Origin: Nilaparvata lugens
Taxonomy: Eukaryota > Arthropoda > Insecta > Hemiptera > Delphacidae
Assembly (NCBI RefSeq): GCF_014356525.2
Contig: NC_052506.1
Location: 28,797,137 to 28,861,136, forward strand
DNA: 64,000 bases
Reading direction: 5' to 3'
Made by a program: the position numbers and the translations under genes. How positions within the stretch are numbered: the stretch's first letter is position 1; each line of letters opens with the position of its first letter. The notes under the pieces were generated by a model that made no database searches, was not told the DNA's origin, and saw only the letters and a list, made by a program, of their open reading frames with translations. Below, piece by piece: positions 44,605-55,440 of this stretch.

Positions 44605-45034
44605 GGAAACATTTATTTATTTTTTTTATTTTTTTTTTTTTTTTTTAATTTTTTTTTTTTTTTTTTTTAATTTTTTTTTAATTTTTTTTTTTTTTTTAAT
44701 TTTTTTTTTTTTTTTTTTAAATTTAAAAAAAAATTTTTTTTTTAATTTTTTTTTCTAATTTTTTTTTAATTTTTTTTTTTTTTTTTTATTTTTTTTTTCT
44801 TTAATTTTTTTTCAGTTTTTTTTTTTAAATTTAAAAAAAAATTTTTTTTTAATTTTTTTTTTTTTTTTAATTTTTTTTTCTAATTTTTTTTTAATTTTTA
44901 ATTTTTTTCTAATTTTTAATTTTTTTTCATTTTTTTTTATTTTTTTTTCAATTTCTTTTAATTTTTTTTTAATTTTTTTTTAATTTTTAATTTTTTTTTA
45001 TTTTTTTTAAATTTAAAAAAAAATTTTTTTTTTA
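44605..45034. repeat. poly-T / T-rich low-complexity tract
   Basis: About 430 bp almost wholly T with AATT breaks and three copies of AAATTTAAAAAAAAATTT-like text. It may be inexact in the assembly. Confidence 0.9.
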
Positions 45035-45748
45035 ATGATCTTGAGGTTAGGGTGGTTGACCTGGATGACCTTAAGGTTAGGGTGGTTGACCTGGATGACC
45101 TTGAGGTTGGGGGTGGTTGACCTGGATGACCTTGAGGTTAGGGTGGTTGACCTGGATGACCTTGAGGTTAGGGTGGTTGACCTGGATGACCTTGAGGTTG
45201 GGGGTGGTTGACCTGGATGACCTTGAGGTTAGGGTGGTTGACCTGGATGACCTTGAGGTTGGGGGTGGTTGACTGGATGACCTTGAGGTTAAGGTGGTTG
45301 ACTTGGATGACCTTGAGGTTAGGTTTGGTTGACCTAGATGACCTTGAGGTTGGGGGTGGTTGACCTGGATGACCTTGAGGTTAGGGTGGTTGACCTGGAT
45401 GACCTTGAGGTTGGGGGTGGTTGACCTGGATGATCTTGAGGTTAGGGTGGTTGACCTGGATGACCTTGAGGTTGGGGGTGGTTGACCTGGATGACCTTGA
45501 GGTTGGGGGTGGTTGACCTGGATGACCTTGAGGTTGGGGTGGTTGACCTGGATAACCTTGAGGTTGGGGGTGGTTGACCGGGATGTCCTTGAGGTTAAGG
45601 TGGTTGACTTGGATGACCTTCAGGTTAGGTTTGGTTGACCAAGATGACCTTGAGGTTGAGAGTGGTTGACCTGGATGACCTTGAGGTTAGGGTGGTTGAC
45701 CTGGATGACCTTGAGGTTAGGGGTGGTTGACCTGGATGACCTTGAGGT
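45035..45748. repeat. 30/31-bp minisatellite
   Basis: About 23-24 tandem units of GAGGTTAGGGTGGTTGACCT followed by GGATGACCTT; a variant with GGTTGGGGGT is one base longer. Two units near 45270-45340 and 45590-45660 share the same set of changes (AAGGTGG, GACTTGG), pointing to block duplication. Confidence 0.95.
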
Positions 45749-45790
45749 AAAGGGGGAGTCTGGCACACTTGTGTGCCAGACTCCCCCTTT
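45749..45790. repeat. perfect 20-bp inverted repeat at the array/gypsy junction
   Basis: AAAGGGGGAGTCTGGCACAC, then TT, then its exact reverse complement. It occupies the whole gap between the last minisatellite unit and the resumed gypsy sequence. Confidence 0.95.
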
Positions 45791-45804
45791 TGTATCTACT
45801 TTAA

Positions 45805-46356
45805 GTGAAAGTTTTCGGTGGAAATGACTCTATTCCAAAAGTTGTTTCCAACCGTATTGCTAGATGGGCTTCAATTTTGAGCTCATACGACTACTCAATA
45901 AATTATCACAGAGGTGCAGATAATGCAACGGCGGATATGCTATCAAGGTTTCCTTTGGAAAATGTATTGAAGTCAAAAAACGAAAAGTTAGGGGAAAACA
46001 ATAGAGCACATCTTTTCCACCTTCGATTTCAAGATATACCATTATCAACAAAGAGAGCGACGGGAAAAACACCTGCTTTTATGATGTTCGGTCGCGAGTT
46101 ACGCTGCAAAATAGATCTATTACTACCAGATGTTAACGACAGAGTAGACAAAGAGTTAGTTAGACAAGGGAACAGCAAACCGAGAGTCAACGCAAAGGTG
46201 TTCGGAGAGGGCGATGGCGTATGGGTACTAGACAGATCAGGCAAAGGCTACAAAAAAGGAAAAATCGTTAAAGTAAATGGACCATACTCATACCTAGTGA
46301 ATGTTGAGGAAACGATGAGAAGATGCCACGCAGATCAACTGCGATATGCAGATTGA
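45805..46356 (+). pseudogene. gypsy RNase H end fused to integrase C-terminus
   Basis: The frame opens without ATG. RNase H C-terminal text (NRIARWASILSSYDYSINYH, ADNATADMLSRFP) runs into FQDIPLST and then abruptly into KRATGKTPAFMMFGRELR, the C-terminal part of integrase. The whole integrase zinc and catalytic core is deleted, in frame, at 46047-46049, where AAAGAG is shared by both parents. From 46049 on it equals the fuller copy at 52973-53278. It ends at 46356, just before the purine tract. Confidence 0.88.
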
Positions 46357-46360
46357 ACTT

Positions 46361-46378
46361 AAGAAGAAAGGGGGAAGA
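46361..46378 (+). promoter_or_regulatory. polypurine tract of gypsy copy 1
   Basis: AAGAAGAAAGGGGGAAGA directly before the LTR start TGTAGTATACC. The same tract precedes 53301. Confidence 0.8.
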
Positions 46379-46584
46379 TGTAGTATACCAGAAACCAGAT
46401 GTTATGCAAAATAGATGACATAAATCAGTTGTTATAATATTTAATAGTTTGTTGATTGGAATTCACTCTATCTTACATGTTTTTAATAGAGATTACACAC
46501 ATTGAGTATTAATCTTTGAGACTTATTTATTTCTAATATTCTACACTTCCTCACAACATCAACATCTGGTTTCTCAATACTATA
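46379..46584 (+). repeat. gypsy 3' LTR, copy 1
   Basis: Begins TGTAGTATACCAGAAACCAG and ends with the near inverse (AACATCTGGTTTCTCAATAC then TATA). Paired with 53301-53502. The right boundary is inferred from the inverted ends because no TG..CA pair fits better. Confidence 0.55.
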
Positions 46585-47273
46585 AACTTCTTTCAAATAT
46601 TCAGGTAACGTTGTTGGGCTCATACATTATTTATAATTTTTAGGCCTTGCTTATTTTAATAACATTTTCTAGGTACAGGTACAATTTTCGCTATGCTATA
46701 TTCTTTGGTCTTTGGTTCTACAATTTGAGGTAACTAGATTTGCTTTAGGGCTTTGGTAACTACATACAATAATAATAAATATAAAACAACTAAATAAATA
46801 TAATATAGACATTAATTGAATACACAGATAATACATATAATCACAAAACTAATTTTATCTTTCTACCAGCTGGTCGATAACAGCTACTGGTTTTGATCTA
46901 GTGGGCATTTGCTAGTCTACGACTTCCATTTCCTTTCAATACATCACAATTTACCATCGGCTTGGTTCCAGTTAACCTAACTTTTGCATTTTTTCACATT
47001 TGAATGTAATTATCTCACTTTATTTCAATTATTCTATCTTGTGGCCTTTTCTAATCGATAAATAGAGAGAAAACAAATAATTTAAAACTGTCCCCTGATT
47101 TGTTGCAGGTTTCTATCATCTTGGGCAGATTAAATACAAATTTGGTGACACAAGGCAAAGATCCAATATTAAATTTATCTAGGCAGGTCAGTATTTAACT
47201 GATAATATTGTTTTTATTTGTGTTCTTATCATATTTTTCAAATTCGACAATATTGCTTGTAAAATTTTCATGG

Positions 47274-48134
47274 CTATCTGGTTTCTTCTTGTGTTGTGTT
47301 GCTGTGAATGTTGACATGTTGGATTAGGTTAGCTGCTATGCTTGTTGATATTGATAGATGAGGCCGTCCCATTATTGATAATTTTTCCTTCATAAATTTA
47401 AAGCCCCGAAATCTAGTGTACTGATTCAAATAACCCCTTGCTCCTTTGATAATAATTTCTCTTAATTGATCCAAAGCTTCATATCTATTTTCTTTCAATA
47501 GTATCCACATAGTTTCTTTATCAACACTCACAATCATATCAACAGACAATTTCATAATGCAAGATTTCCAATCAATAATAAATACATTCAATAACAATAG
47601 CCTTTAATTAATATCATTGCCCTAAATACAAGAAACAAAAAAAAAATCAAAGCATTCAGCCTTTCTTTCAATAAACCACTCTTCCTTTCTTCCAATTTTA
47701 TAAAGCATATTTCTTCATCATCCAATAATTTCATACGATATTCTCTCTTGTTTCCATCCAGGCAGCAACCATTTGAAGCAGTTTTTTCCATTCGTTTTTC
47801 CCCAGTAGCGGTCACATTGATAGGCAGCTGTTTTAAATTTCATGTGCCGCAAATGAATGCCATCATTCCCCGCATGCATTCCATCCTGGTTTTGGTCGTC
47901 TGGTGTCCTCCTCGGCTGCTTGGACCGGGTGTGGGGATGGTATTGGCGCGCATGGTTCCTCCCACGTTGCTTTCTTCTCCGGGCCTTCCTATGCATGCTT
48001 CTTTTCTCCCAGATGCTGTCCTCCCAATCCTCCATCTTGAGGTCCTTGGTGTGCCTTGGCGGGGTCCTTTTATGCACATGTGCAGGTCCCATGCGTGGAT
48101 CTGGTACATTGTCTGTCTGCTCCGTATTCACCAA
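47274..48134 (-). pseudogene. post-gag ORFs of the gag-like region, product unknown
   Basis: Three overlapping minus-strand readings (48134-47718, 47815-47588, 47597-47274) look like one interrupted protein: an Arg/His/Pro-rich part (KARRRKQRGRNHARQY), a Cys/Trp part (FKWLLPGWKQERISYEIIG), a hydrophobic stretch (LIFFLFLVFRAMILI) and a C-terminus (EALDQLREIIIKGARGYLN ... NTTQEETR). I do not recognise it. The last part is duplicated at 54194-54401. The hydrophobic stretch could be a membrane segment, or chance in AT-rich DNA. Confidence 0.35.
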
Positions 48135-48232
48135 CTCCTTGATTGCATGATCCTGGTGGCTGTTGGTGTTCTCTTGTGGTGATGGAATATGTATACTGTT
48201 GCTTAGGGTTGGTAGACTGATTGGATTGAGTT

Positions 48233-48685
48233 TTATGTTGTATGTTTCCTGTAGGGTGATGATTGCCGGTGAGAGATTTTCGTGGGGGGGGATAGAAGGT
48301 TCAATAGTGATTGCTGCTTATGGGGTGTCTCCTCAGATTTTGGTAATGTTACTTCTTGTGAGTCTTCGTGAAATGTTGTACATACCGGATGGGTGGAGTC
48401 ACTGTCTCCCACAGCCTCTGTTTTCTCATTAATTACTAATTCCTGCATGCTGACTAATCTGGGTGGTTTGGATGTAGTGGTTTCTGTATTTGGTGGAGGG
48501 TTGTTGTAGTGGTGGGTTTGCTTTCTATGGTAGCTATTATTTGAGTATCTATTATTATTTGTGTATAGACGATCATGGCCATCATAATAATTTTTTCGAC
48601 CTGCCTGCGGCAGATAATGATTTGCCGAACGATTCTGAAAATTTCCATTATTTCTATTCTCTCTCTGATGGTTGTCATCACTCAA
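48233..48685 (-). pseudogene. Asn/Arg/Gln/His-rich nucleocapsid-like segment
   Basis: 150 codons opening DDNHQRENRNNGNFQNRSAN, with many Tyr/Asn/His repeats (YTNNNRYSNNSYHRKQTHHY), then a Ser/Pro-rich tail. No CCHC knuckle. Position after capsid and a strong positive, polar composition suggest an RNA-binding region; this is inferred from composition only. Confidence 0.45.
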
Positions 48686-48890
48686 AACGTGGTGTCATTC
48701 TGGGGCGATCATATGGCGGTGATTCATAGAATTGGTCAGCATATCGATAAGTGTTGGAATTATACTGATTCTGAGTGTGTGATTTGTCTGATTGGTGGTT
48801 TGATACTGCCATCACAGACTGTATACCATATAAGTGATTTATAAGATGTTTGCAACCGGTTAAAGATTGTGTAGCTAGTGTCATTGTGAC

Positions 48891-49154
48891 TCAGAAAGGT
48901 AGTTTTTTCAAGATAATATTTGCCAGGGCGGAATCATTCAGGGGTTCTTCTAGTTGGGAATTCTTAAGCTGAAGTGTGGTAACAAAATTGATATATGTGT
49001 CATCTGTCCTAGGATTAAATTTACAAGATATAATATTGGCTAGTGTATCCAATTGTCTATTTTTATTCCAATATTGTTCCAGGAAAGCTACAATGAACTC
49101 GTGATGATGGATCTGGAAGAACAACAGAGGTTCATCGCCCAACAAACTAGTCAA
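48891..49154 (-). pseudogene. capsid-like Gag segment
   Basis: 87 codons with FIVAFLEQYWNKNRQLDT, FNPRTDDTYINFVTTLQL, SQLEEPLNDSALANIIL and a final LPF. A YW..Q pattern followed by a weakly conserved helix and a PL.(D/E)..L..II..LP ending is usual in insect Ty3/gypsy-like capsids. Frames on either side (to 48678 and toward 49475) are interrupted. Confidence 0.55.
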
Positions 49155-49474
49155 TCAGAGTCGCCACATATTCCACGAAGTGGGTGTTAGGGATTGTACC
49201 AATTTTATTTGATCTATAAATGATTTCGGCTGTAGGTGGCAATCTGTATTGTCAAATCTACCCAGTCCATTCAGTATGCTAGTTGAATTAATAGTATCAT
49301 TTGACTGGATTATTTGAGTTCTTTGTGGGAGTTCATGGACTTGGTTTTCTAGTTCTATCTTGAGTTATTTGCCACTGATTATTATTTGAATTCTTATTGA
49401 TCTCTATTTCCTGATTTAGTTTTGTTAATGTTGATTGATGTTCTTGGACAGCTGCTTCTAAAGATTTGCAAGAC

Positions 49475-50187
49475 TCAATTCTGATTAGTATTAATTTTTA
49501 ATCGATTTAGTTGAGCGCACATACTGGTTTGTTTGCCGTGGATAGATTCAATGGTATTAGTGTTTTTGTCTATGATACATTTTATACTCTGATTTGTAAT
49601 TGCGACTTGTTCCTGAATTTCTTTTTGACAATCGGCTTTAATTTTTGTTCCTAATTCCTGTATCTGTGTGTCGTTATGTACTGATAAGTTGTCTATCCGT
49701 TCATTCAATTTACATGTAACTGTATCTATCTGTGCCACTAAACCCCTTGCAATTTCTGCCTGATCTTCCATTCTTAAATCTATCATAGTTTAAAGTTCCT
49801 CTCTCTAACTTTCCACTCTGTTATATAATGCATCTACTTCCAGCTCTGCTGCCTGTATAACCCCTTTCATATCCCTACTTATCCTTACCGACATATCCTC
49901 CAATGATTCCTGCACCTCCTTCATTTCCGCCTTTACATCTTTCATTACTCTGGCCATTGTTTTCCCTAAAATGGTAGAGAATGATTTGAGAACCCCCTCT
50001 AACATAATCCTCCTTCTTGCTTCTTGGTAGATATTTGATGATTTATCACTTTCCCAGGATTCATGGTGGTGACTGGAGATATCTGGTCAGTGGACTCCAT
50101 CGCGCCCCCCTCAGCGACGACTACCGTTACTTCCGCCGTCGGCAGTGTGTCTGCTACATCAACTTGCGCGGACGAAAAGAGACTCAT
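49475..50187 (-). pseudogene. N-terminal and coiled-coil part of the gag-like protein
   Basis: ATG at 50187 (MSLFSSAQVDVADTLPTAEV), then a shift near 50000 into LEGVLKSFSTILGKTMARVM, then EMKEVQESLEDMSVRIS, then a shift near 49800 into LRMEDQAEIARGLVAQID and CKLNERIDNLSVHNDTQIQ. Heptad spacing suggests a long coiled coil. At least two frame changes break it as read. Confidence 0.5.
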
Positions 50188-51018
50188 TTTAAAATGATAA
50201 TGATTGTCAAATTAATGAAAGTGAAAAGTTTGGCTAACAAGGCCTTTATATTGGTCCACAAGATAGAATTTACAAGTGAGTGAATAATGTGGTGACAGTG
50301 ATAAAATTTTTCAGAACAAGGACAAAACACTCAGGTATTTATCAATTATTGCTGTGTGATTTAAAGCTTGTTATATCTTATGTCCTATCTAGATCTGCTA
50401 ATTTGCTCAGTATGCCTGTATTTATAACTATACGCCTTCTTTTACAAACAATATTATACCAAAAGAGATCAAATATCAACTTCAGACTAGCTTATTGCTG
50501 ATTGTAGCCTATATTATTTTTAAACTGGCTTATGCTTGACTTGTTAATGAATTGATAAAATTCAAAAGGATTGAGTTATTAACATTTTTTTTTATAAATT
50601 TGGTCTAATCGCAGCTTTAAGGTTTGGTTTCAATATTTTGTTTTGCAGTCATGGTATTATTATGCGTGCCCATCAGTATCAATATTCTCACATTCGAGAA
50701 AACTAATTTAATAGGTGGATAAAAATAAACAAATGAACTAAATAATGCTGGAGAAATAATAATATTTTTGATTCTAAAAAATTAATTTTCATCAGATAGA
50801 AAGATCATCACGGAACTGGATTAATTACGGTATATAATATGGAATACAAACGTGTATTCAAACGTGAACTGAGTTTGTTAACATTTAAAACAGTTGACAT
50901 CTGGTACTTGTGGATGAGACTACTGCGTGAGGTCTACTGTTCACAGAACTACTAGTAAAAATTCATCAGCTGATGAAAATTGAAATGCGCGTTTCCATGA
51001 CGTTTAAGTCTGCACCTT
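50188..51018. other. leader of the gag-like region and unassigned DNA
   Basis: AT-rich. Near 50930-50955 it contains the R-P end motif GAGGTCTACTGTTCACAGAA. No gene. Confidence 0.45.
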
Positions 51019-51204
51019 CAGGGCAAGACCACACGAGTGTTTTTTTTCAGGCGTTCTCAGGCGAGTCAGCAGGGCAGGAATCTCTCCGATTGGCTGATTA
51101 GGTTTGCGTTTGGAAATCAGCTGATAATCAGCCAATTCGAGAGCTTCCTGCTTTGCCGACTCATCTGAAAACGCCTGAAAAACCCTTCGTGTAGCTTAGC
51201 CCCT
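51019..51204. mobile_element. MITE with ~64-bp imperfect inverted repeats
   Basis: CAGGGCAAGACCACACGAGT at the left is answered by CTTCGTGTAGCTTAGCCCCT at the right, with inner CAGGCGTT and GCAGGAA also inverted. 186 bp, no ORF. The duplication is not evident. Confidence 0.65.
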
Positions 51205-51519
51205 ACACAAAAGCATAGCATTGCAAAGCATCAAGTCTTGATCGCGTTTCATCACGATCATATCCAAATTAATGTTTTTTGCCAGCTGATTAGTAAAATC
51301 GCTAGCGTATTTCATTGCCAGCTGATTAGTGAAATCGATTGAAACTGAAAGCTAAACCACTACCCACTCGTTCTGCTCCTACCTTATGAGTTAGTAGATC
51401 ATGAAGTCATAAAGTTCAATCACAGTTGATCTCATTTCGCTTGAATCTTTAATATTGAGTGTTTAAAACTGAATATTGGGGCAACGAGCTTCCCTCGTTA
51501 TCCATTTATTCAATGACTA

Positions 51520-52534
51520 GCTGGAACCCGTGCTTCGCAAGGATCTATTTTCAAACTTGATAATCTGAAAACTTGACGTAATGAAATCTTTAAGAATTGA
51601 AAATAGGCCTATAACTATCCTTGGTTAATTAAGAATCTAGTCTATATGCAAAATTTCAAGTTAATTAGTCCAGTAGTTCAGACGTGATGATGCGTCAAAC
51701 ATAATTTTCCTATCCCGTACATGTATAAGCCAACTCTTTATTTTATTATAGATATGGTTAACGACTGCAAGAGATAGGAGTGTGGAACAGAATAGTTGTG
51801 AAACTATGATAGAGCCAGAAGTGTCTCAAACACAAACGTAGGTACTACATGAACTTTTTGAAAGTGATTTAAAAAAAAATGTTAAAACAACAGAGCTGAA
51901 AGTTGTCTTATTCCATATGACTTGAAAAATACTTGACATAACGGCATGAAACTTTGGGAATATGTTGTGTGAATATTGGGGATGGTTTCTGACCAGCAAT
52001 TTTAATAGGGTGGCTAATAATGATTATTTATTAATCCATTTTACAGACCTATGTTTTCGAAATTGTCGGCCTAGCGGCTACCGAAGAACGAAAGATGATC
52101 ATGATTCAAGATCATATTGAGATAATATGATTTAGCATCTAAAGTTACCAGCTGTAATAAACACGTCACCCCATGATAAACTGTGTAGGCTACTGGTATT
52201 ACAACGGTAGTTTGGAGTTGAAGTGTAGTTGATTGATACCAGCTGTAGATAATGTTTCCATAGAAGACAAATAATTATCAATCCCCTATCATTGAGTAAC
52301 CGGAAAATGTTGGAAAAAAATTATTCACTTCATGGAAGAGAGTTGTTCATATTGCATTCATTAATGGCAGAATAATTTACAATTTTTTTAAATTTAGCTT
52401 AGCTTATATTCATCCTAAAATGGAAGATGGAAAGAATATGTAATTCTGTGTGATTCATTGTACATCACATATTTCCTGGACCATCTATTGACAATCAACA
52501 CTACGAAACATTGAATTCATCTTTGAAACACTGA
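51520..52534 (-). repeat. R15, uninterrupted copy (empty site for the gypsy element)
   Basis: Reverse complement of 15225-15586 joined directly to 19333-20120. The joint at about 52185 reads TGTAGGCTACTGG, with the pentamer once. It ends at 52534 against the gypsy integrase fragment. Confidence 0.8.
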
Positions 52535-52541
52535 TGTTGAG

Positions 52542-53278
52542 ATGCCACTTTTCTCATGGACTTTTCCAACAAAAGTGTGGTCTAGAATCCACATAGATTT
52601 CGCAGGACCATTTTTAGGGAAAATGTGGTTAGTCGTTGTAGATGCTAGATCGAAATGGCTCGAAGTAATACCCATGTCAACAACCACAACAAAATCCACG
52701 ATCAATATATTACAAGATCTATTTTCTAAATTGGCTACCCAAGAATAATTGTAAGTGACAACGGTCCTCAACTGACTTCGTATGAATTCCAAAATTTCTG
52801 CAAAGATCTGAACATAAAACATGCACGTATCACCCCATATCACCCAAAAAGCAATGGATTGGCGGAGCTTTGTGTACGAACGTTCAAAGAACGTATTGGA
52901 ATTTCAAAAGGAAGTACTGGCACCTTACAAGAAAAACTAAATAAATTTTTATTCGCTCATAGAACATCCCCAAAGAGAGCGACGGGAAAAACACCTGCTT
53001 TTATGATGTTCGGTCGCGAGTTACGCTGCAAAATAGATCTATTACTACCAGATGTTAACGACAGAGTTGACAAAGAGTTAGTTAGACAAGGGAACAGCAA
53101 ACCGAGAGTCAACGCAAAGGTGTTCGGAGAGGGCGATGGCGTATGGGTACTAGACAGATCAGGCAAAGGCTACAAAAAAGGAAAAATCGTTAAAGTAAAT
53201 GGACCATACTCATACCTAGTGAATGTTGAGGAAACGATGAGAAGATGCCACGCAGATCAACTGCGATATGCAGATTGA
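52542..53278 (+). pseudogene. gypsy integrase, core and C-terminus, one frameshift
   Basis: Starts in mid-integrase. The first frame (52542-52748) has RIHIDFAGPFLGK with the first catalytic Asp and LVVVDARSKWLEV. A one-base shift near 52738 leads to IVSDNGPQLTS with the second Asp, then PYHPKSNGLAELCVRTFKE with the Glu, so the D-D-E set is intact. The C-terminus KRATGKTPAFMMFGRELR to CHADQLRYAD matches the deleted copy at 46049-46356. RT and RNase H are absent; the 5' end abuts R15. Confidence 0.88.
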
Positions 53279-54401
53279 ACTTAAGAAGAAAGGGGGAAGA
53301 TGTAGTATACCAGAAACCAGATGTTATGCAAAACAGATGACATAAATCAGTTATAATATTTAATAGTTTGTTGATTGGAATTTACTCTATCTTACATGTT
53401 TTTAATAGAGATTACACACGTTGAGTATTAATCTTTGAGACTTATTTATTTCTAATATTCTACACTTCCTCACAACATCAACATCTGGTTTCTCATACTA
53501 TAAACTTCTTTCAAATATTCAGGTAACGTTGTTGGGCTCATACATTATTTATAATTTTTAGGCCTTGCTTATTTTAATAACATTTTCTAGGTACAGGTAC
53601 AATTTTCGCTATGCTATATTCTTTGGTCTTTGGTTCTACAATTTGAGGTAACTAGATTTGCTTTAGGGCTTTGGTAACTACATACAATAATAATAAATAT
53701 AAAACAACTAAATAAATATAAATATAGACATTAATTGAATACACAGATAATACATATAATCACAAAACTAATTTTATCTTTCTACCAGCTGGTCGATAAC
53801 AGCTACTGGTTTTGATCTAGTGGGCATTTGCTAGTCTACGACTTCCATTTCCTTTCAATACATCACAATTTACCATCGGCTTGGTTCCAGTTAACCTAAC
53901 TTTTGCATTTTTTTCACATTTGAATGTAATTATCTCACTTTATTTCAATTATTCTATCTTGTGGCCTTTTCTAATCGATAAATAGAGAGAAAACAAATAA
54001 TTTAAAACTGTCCCCTGATTTGTTGCAGGTTTCTATCATCTTGGGCAGATTAAATACAAATTTGGTGACACGAGGCAAAGATCCAATATTAAATTTATCT
54101 AGGCAGGTCAGTATTTAACTGATAATATTGTTTTTATTTGTTTTCTTATCATATTTTTAAAATTCGACAATATTAATTGTAAAATTTTCATGGCTATCTG
54201 GTTTCTTCTTGTGTTGTGTTGCTGTGAATGTTGACATGTTGGATTAGGTTAGCTGCTATGCTTGTTGATATTGATAAATGAGGCCGTCCCATTATTGATA
54301 ATTTTTCCTTCATAAATTTAAAGCCCCGAAATCTGGTGTACTGATTCAAATAACCCCTTGCTCCTTTGATAATAATTTCTCTTAATTGATCCAAAGCTTC
54401 C
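52973..54401. repeat. 1.43-kb direct repeat, right copy
   Basis: Counterpart of 46049-47491. The match ends at GATCCAAAGCTTC, where an R14 fragment begins. The minus-strand reading 54445-54194 is a chimera across this joint. Confidence 0.9.
53283..53502 (+). repeat. polypurine tract and 3' LTR, gypsy copy 2
   Basis: AAGAAGAAAGGGGGAAGA then TGTAGTATACC at 53301, ending near 53502. Counterpart of 46361-46584. Confidence 0.6.
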
Positions 54402-54590
54402 TGAAAATCCTTTCTTAGTGGATGTTTTGAGGCTATCATAAACAATTGTGCAAAATTTCAAGTTTGTAGGCTCAGTAGTTTGGGCTGTGGTGTGATTTCA
54501 GTCTGTCGGGGCTTAGTGAAGAGAAGAGAGAAGAAGAGATAAGATGAGAGAAGAGAAGAGAAGAGAAGAAGAGAAGAAGATGAACAGAAC
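54402..54590 (-). repeat. R14 fragment and GAGAA-rich purine tract
   Basis: Reverse complement of 14345-14435 (AATCCTTTCTTAGTGGATG, CAAGTTTGTAGGCTCAGTAG), then AGAGAAG/AGAAGAG simple sequence at 54519-54582. Confidence 0.65.
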
Positions 54591-54758
54591 ACAATTCTTT
54601 AAAATTATCGGAAAAGGACTAACAGACACAGCCCAAAACTGTTTCATCCCCGAATTTTGATTTATACACTTTTAATAGTCCAAAAAGTAGGTTATGTTCG
54701 TATATGTGGTTATTTCTGTATATGTGGTTATTTTTATATCTGGTTATTTATGTTCAAC

Positions 54759-55400
54759 GGATCTCGAAAACGGCTCTAACAATTTCACGAAAATTGGAAC
54801 ATAGTAGGTTTATGATATAAAAATTCGATCGCACTAGGTCTCATCCTTGGGAAAACTCGCTGAACGACATTAAAAGGATAATTCATCCTTGGCTGAAACA
54901 GCTGAGACTTTCGTTGTCTGTGGATAGTAAAAAGTGTGCGAGTATGTAAAAAATCGAAATATCGCATCCCCGAAAATCATAAGATGACGCATAACCAGTT
55001 GTGAAATGAAAATACAATCATTTCAGAGAATTGTGTTCTGTTTATCAATAAATAAAAATGACAAACGATGCTCGGTGCCCCGGTATTTATCAATAATCTG
55101 ACCTCTCAAACCCTGAAGGTTTCTTCATCTGTTAGGTCGTGTTTATATTTTACATCTGGCTATACGTCAGCTTATGAATTTAAGGGATGAATATTTTGAT
55201 TTTCCGCACGCACTCAACTCACTCACTTCCATTATCCACAGACGACGGAAGTCTCAGCTGTTTTTTCAAGGATGAATTATCCTTTTAATGTCGTTCAGCG
55301 AGTTTTCCCAGGGATGAGACCAAGTGCAATCGATTTTTTATATCATAAACCTACTATGTTCCAAATTTCGTGAGAATCGTTAGAGCCGTTTTCGAGATCC
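54759..55400. repeat. long inverted repeat, 168-bp arms, ~306-bp loop
   Basis: 54759-54926 and 55233-55400 are reverse complements with about ten mismatches (outer GGATCTCGAAAACGGCTCTA, middle AACTCGCTGAACGACATTAA, inner AGCTGAGACTT). The arms include GAAAACGGCTC(T)AAC, which also occurs in the Helitron-like family and could be a shared short module. No protein; a fold-back element or inverted duplication. Confidence 0.85.
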
Positions 55401-55440
55401 GGTGAAATACAAACATATAAACAGAAATTGCTCGTTTAAT

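Larger units (their letters stand above)
46049..47491. repeat. 1.43-kb direct repeat, left copy
   Basis: Nearly identical to 52973-54401. It includes the gypsy integrase C-terminus, purine tract, LTR, about 690 bp of non-coding DNA and the end of a minus-strand reading (47274 upward). Confidence 0.9.
47274..50187 (-). mobile_element. gag-like region of a non-autonomous retroelement, no pol
   Basis: The minus-strand order is N-terminal ORF, coiled coil, capsid-like, Asn/Arg/Gln-rich tail, then unknown ORFs. There is no protease, RT or integrase on this strand. LTRs could not be delimited: the 46585-47273 sequence downstream is duplicated with the gypsy end at 53503-54193, not upstream of the gag start. 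It resembles in plan, not in sequence, the element at 21677-28508. Confidence 0.5.

Noticed and set aside
45035..45748. GGTTAGGG inside the minisatellite as telomeric repeat
   Set aside because: The array unit is 30-31 bp, not the arthropod TTAGG pentamer; the motif is incidental.
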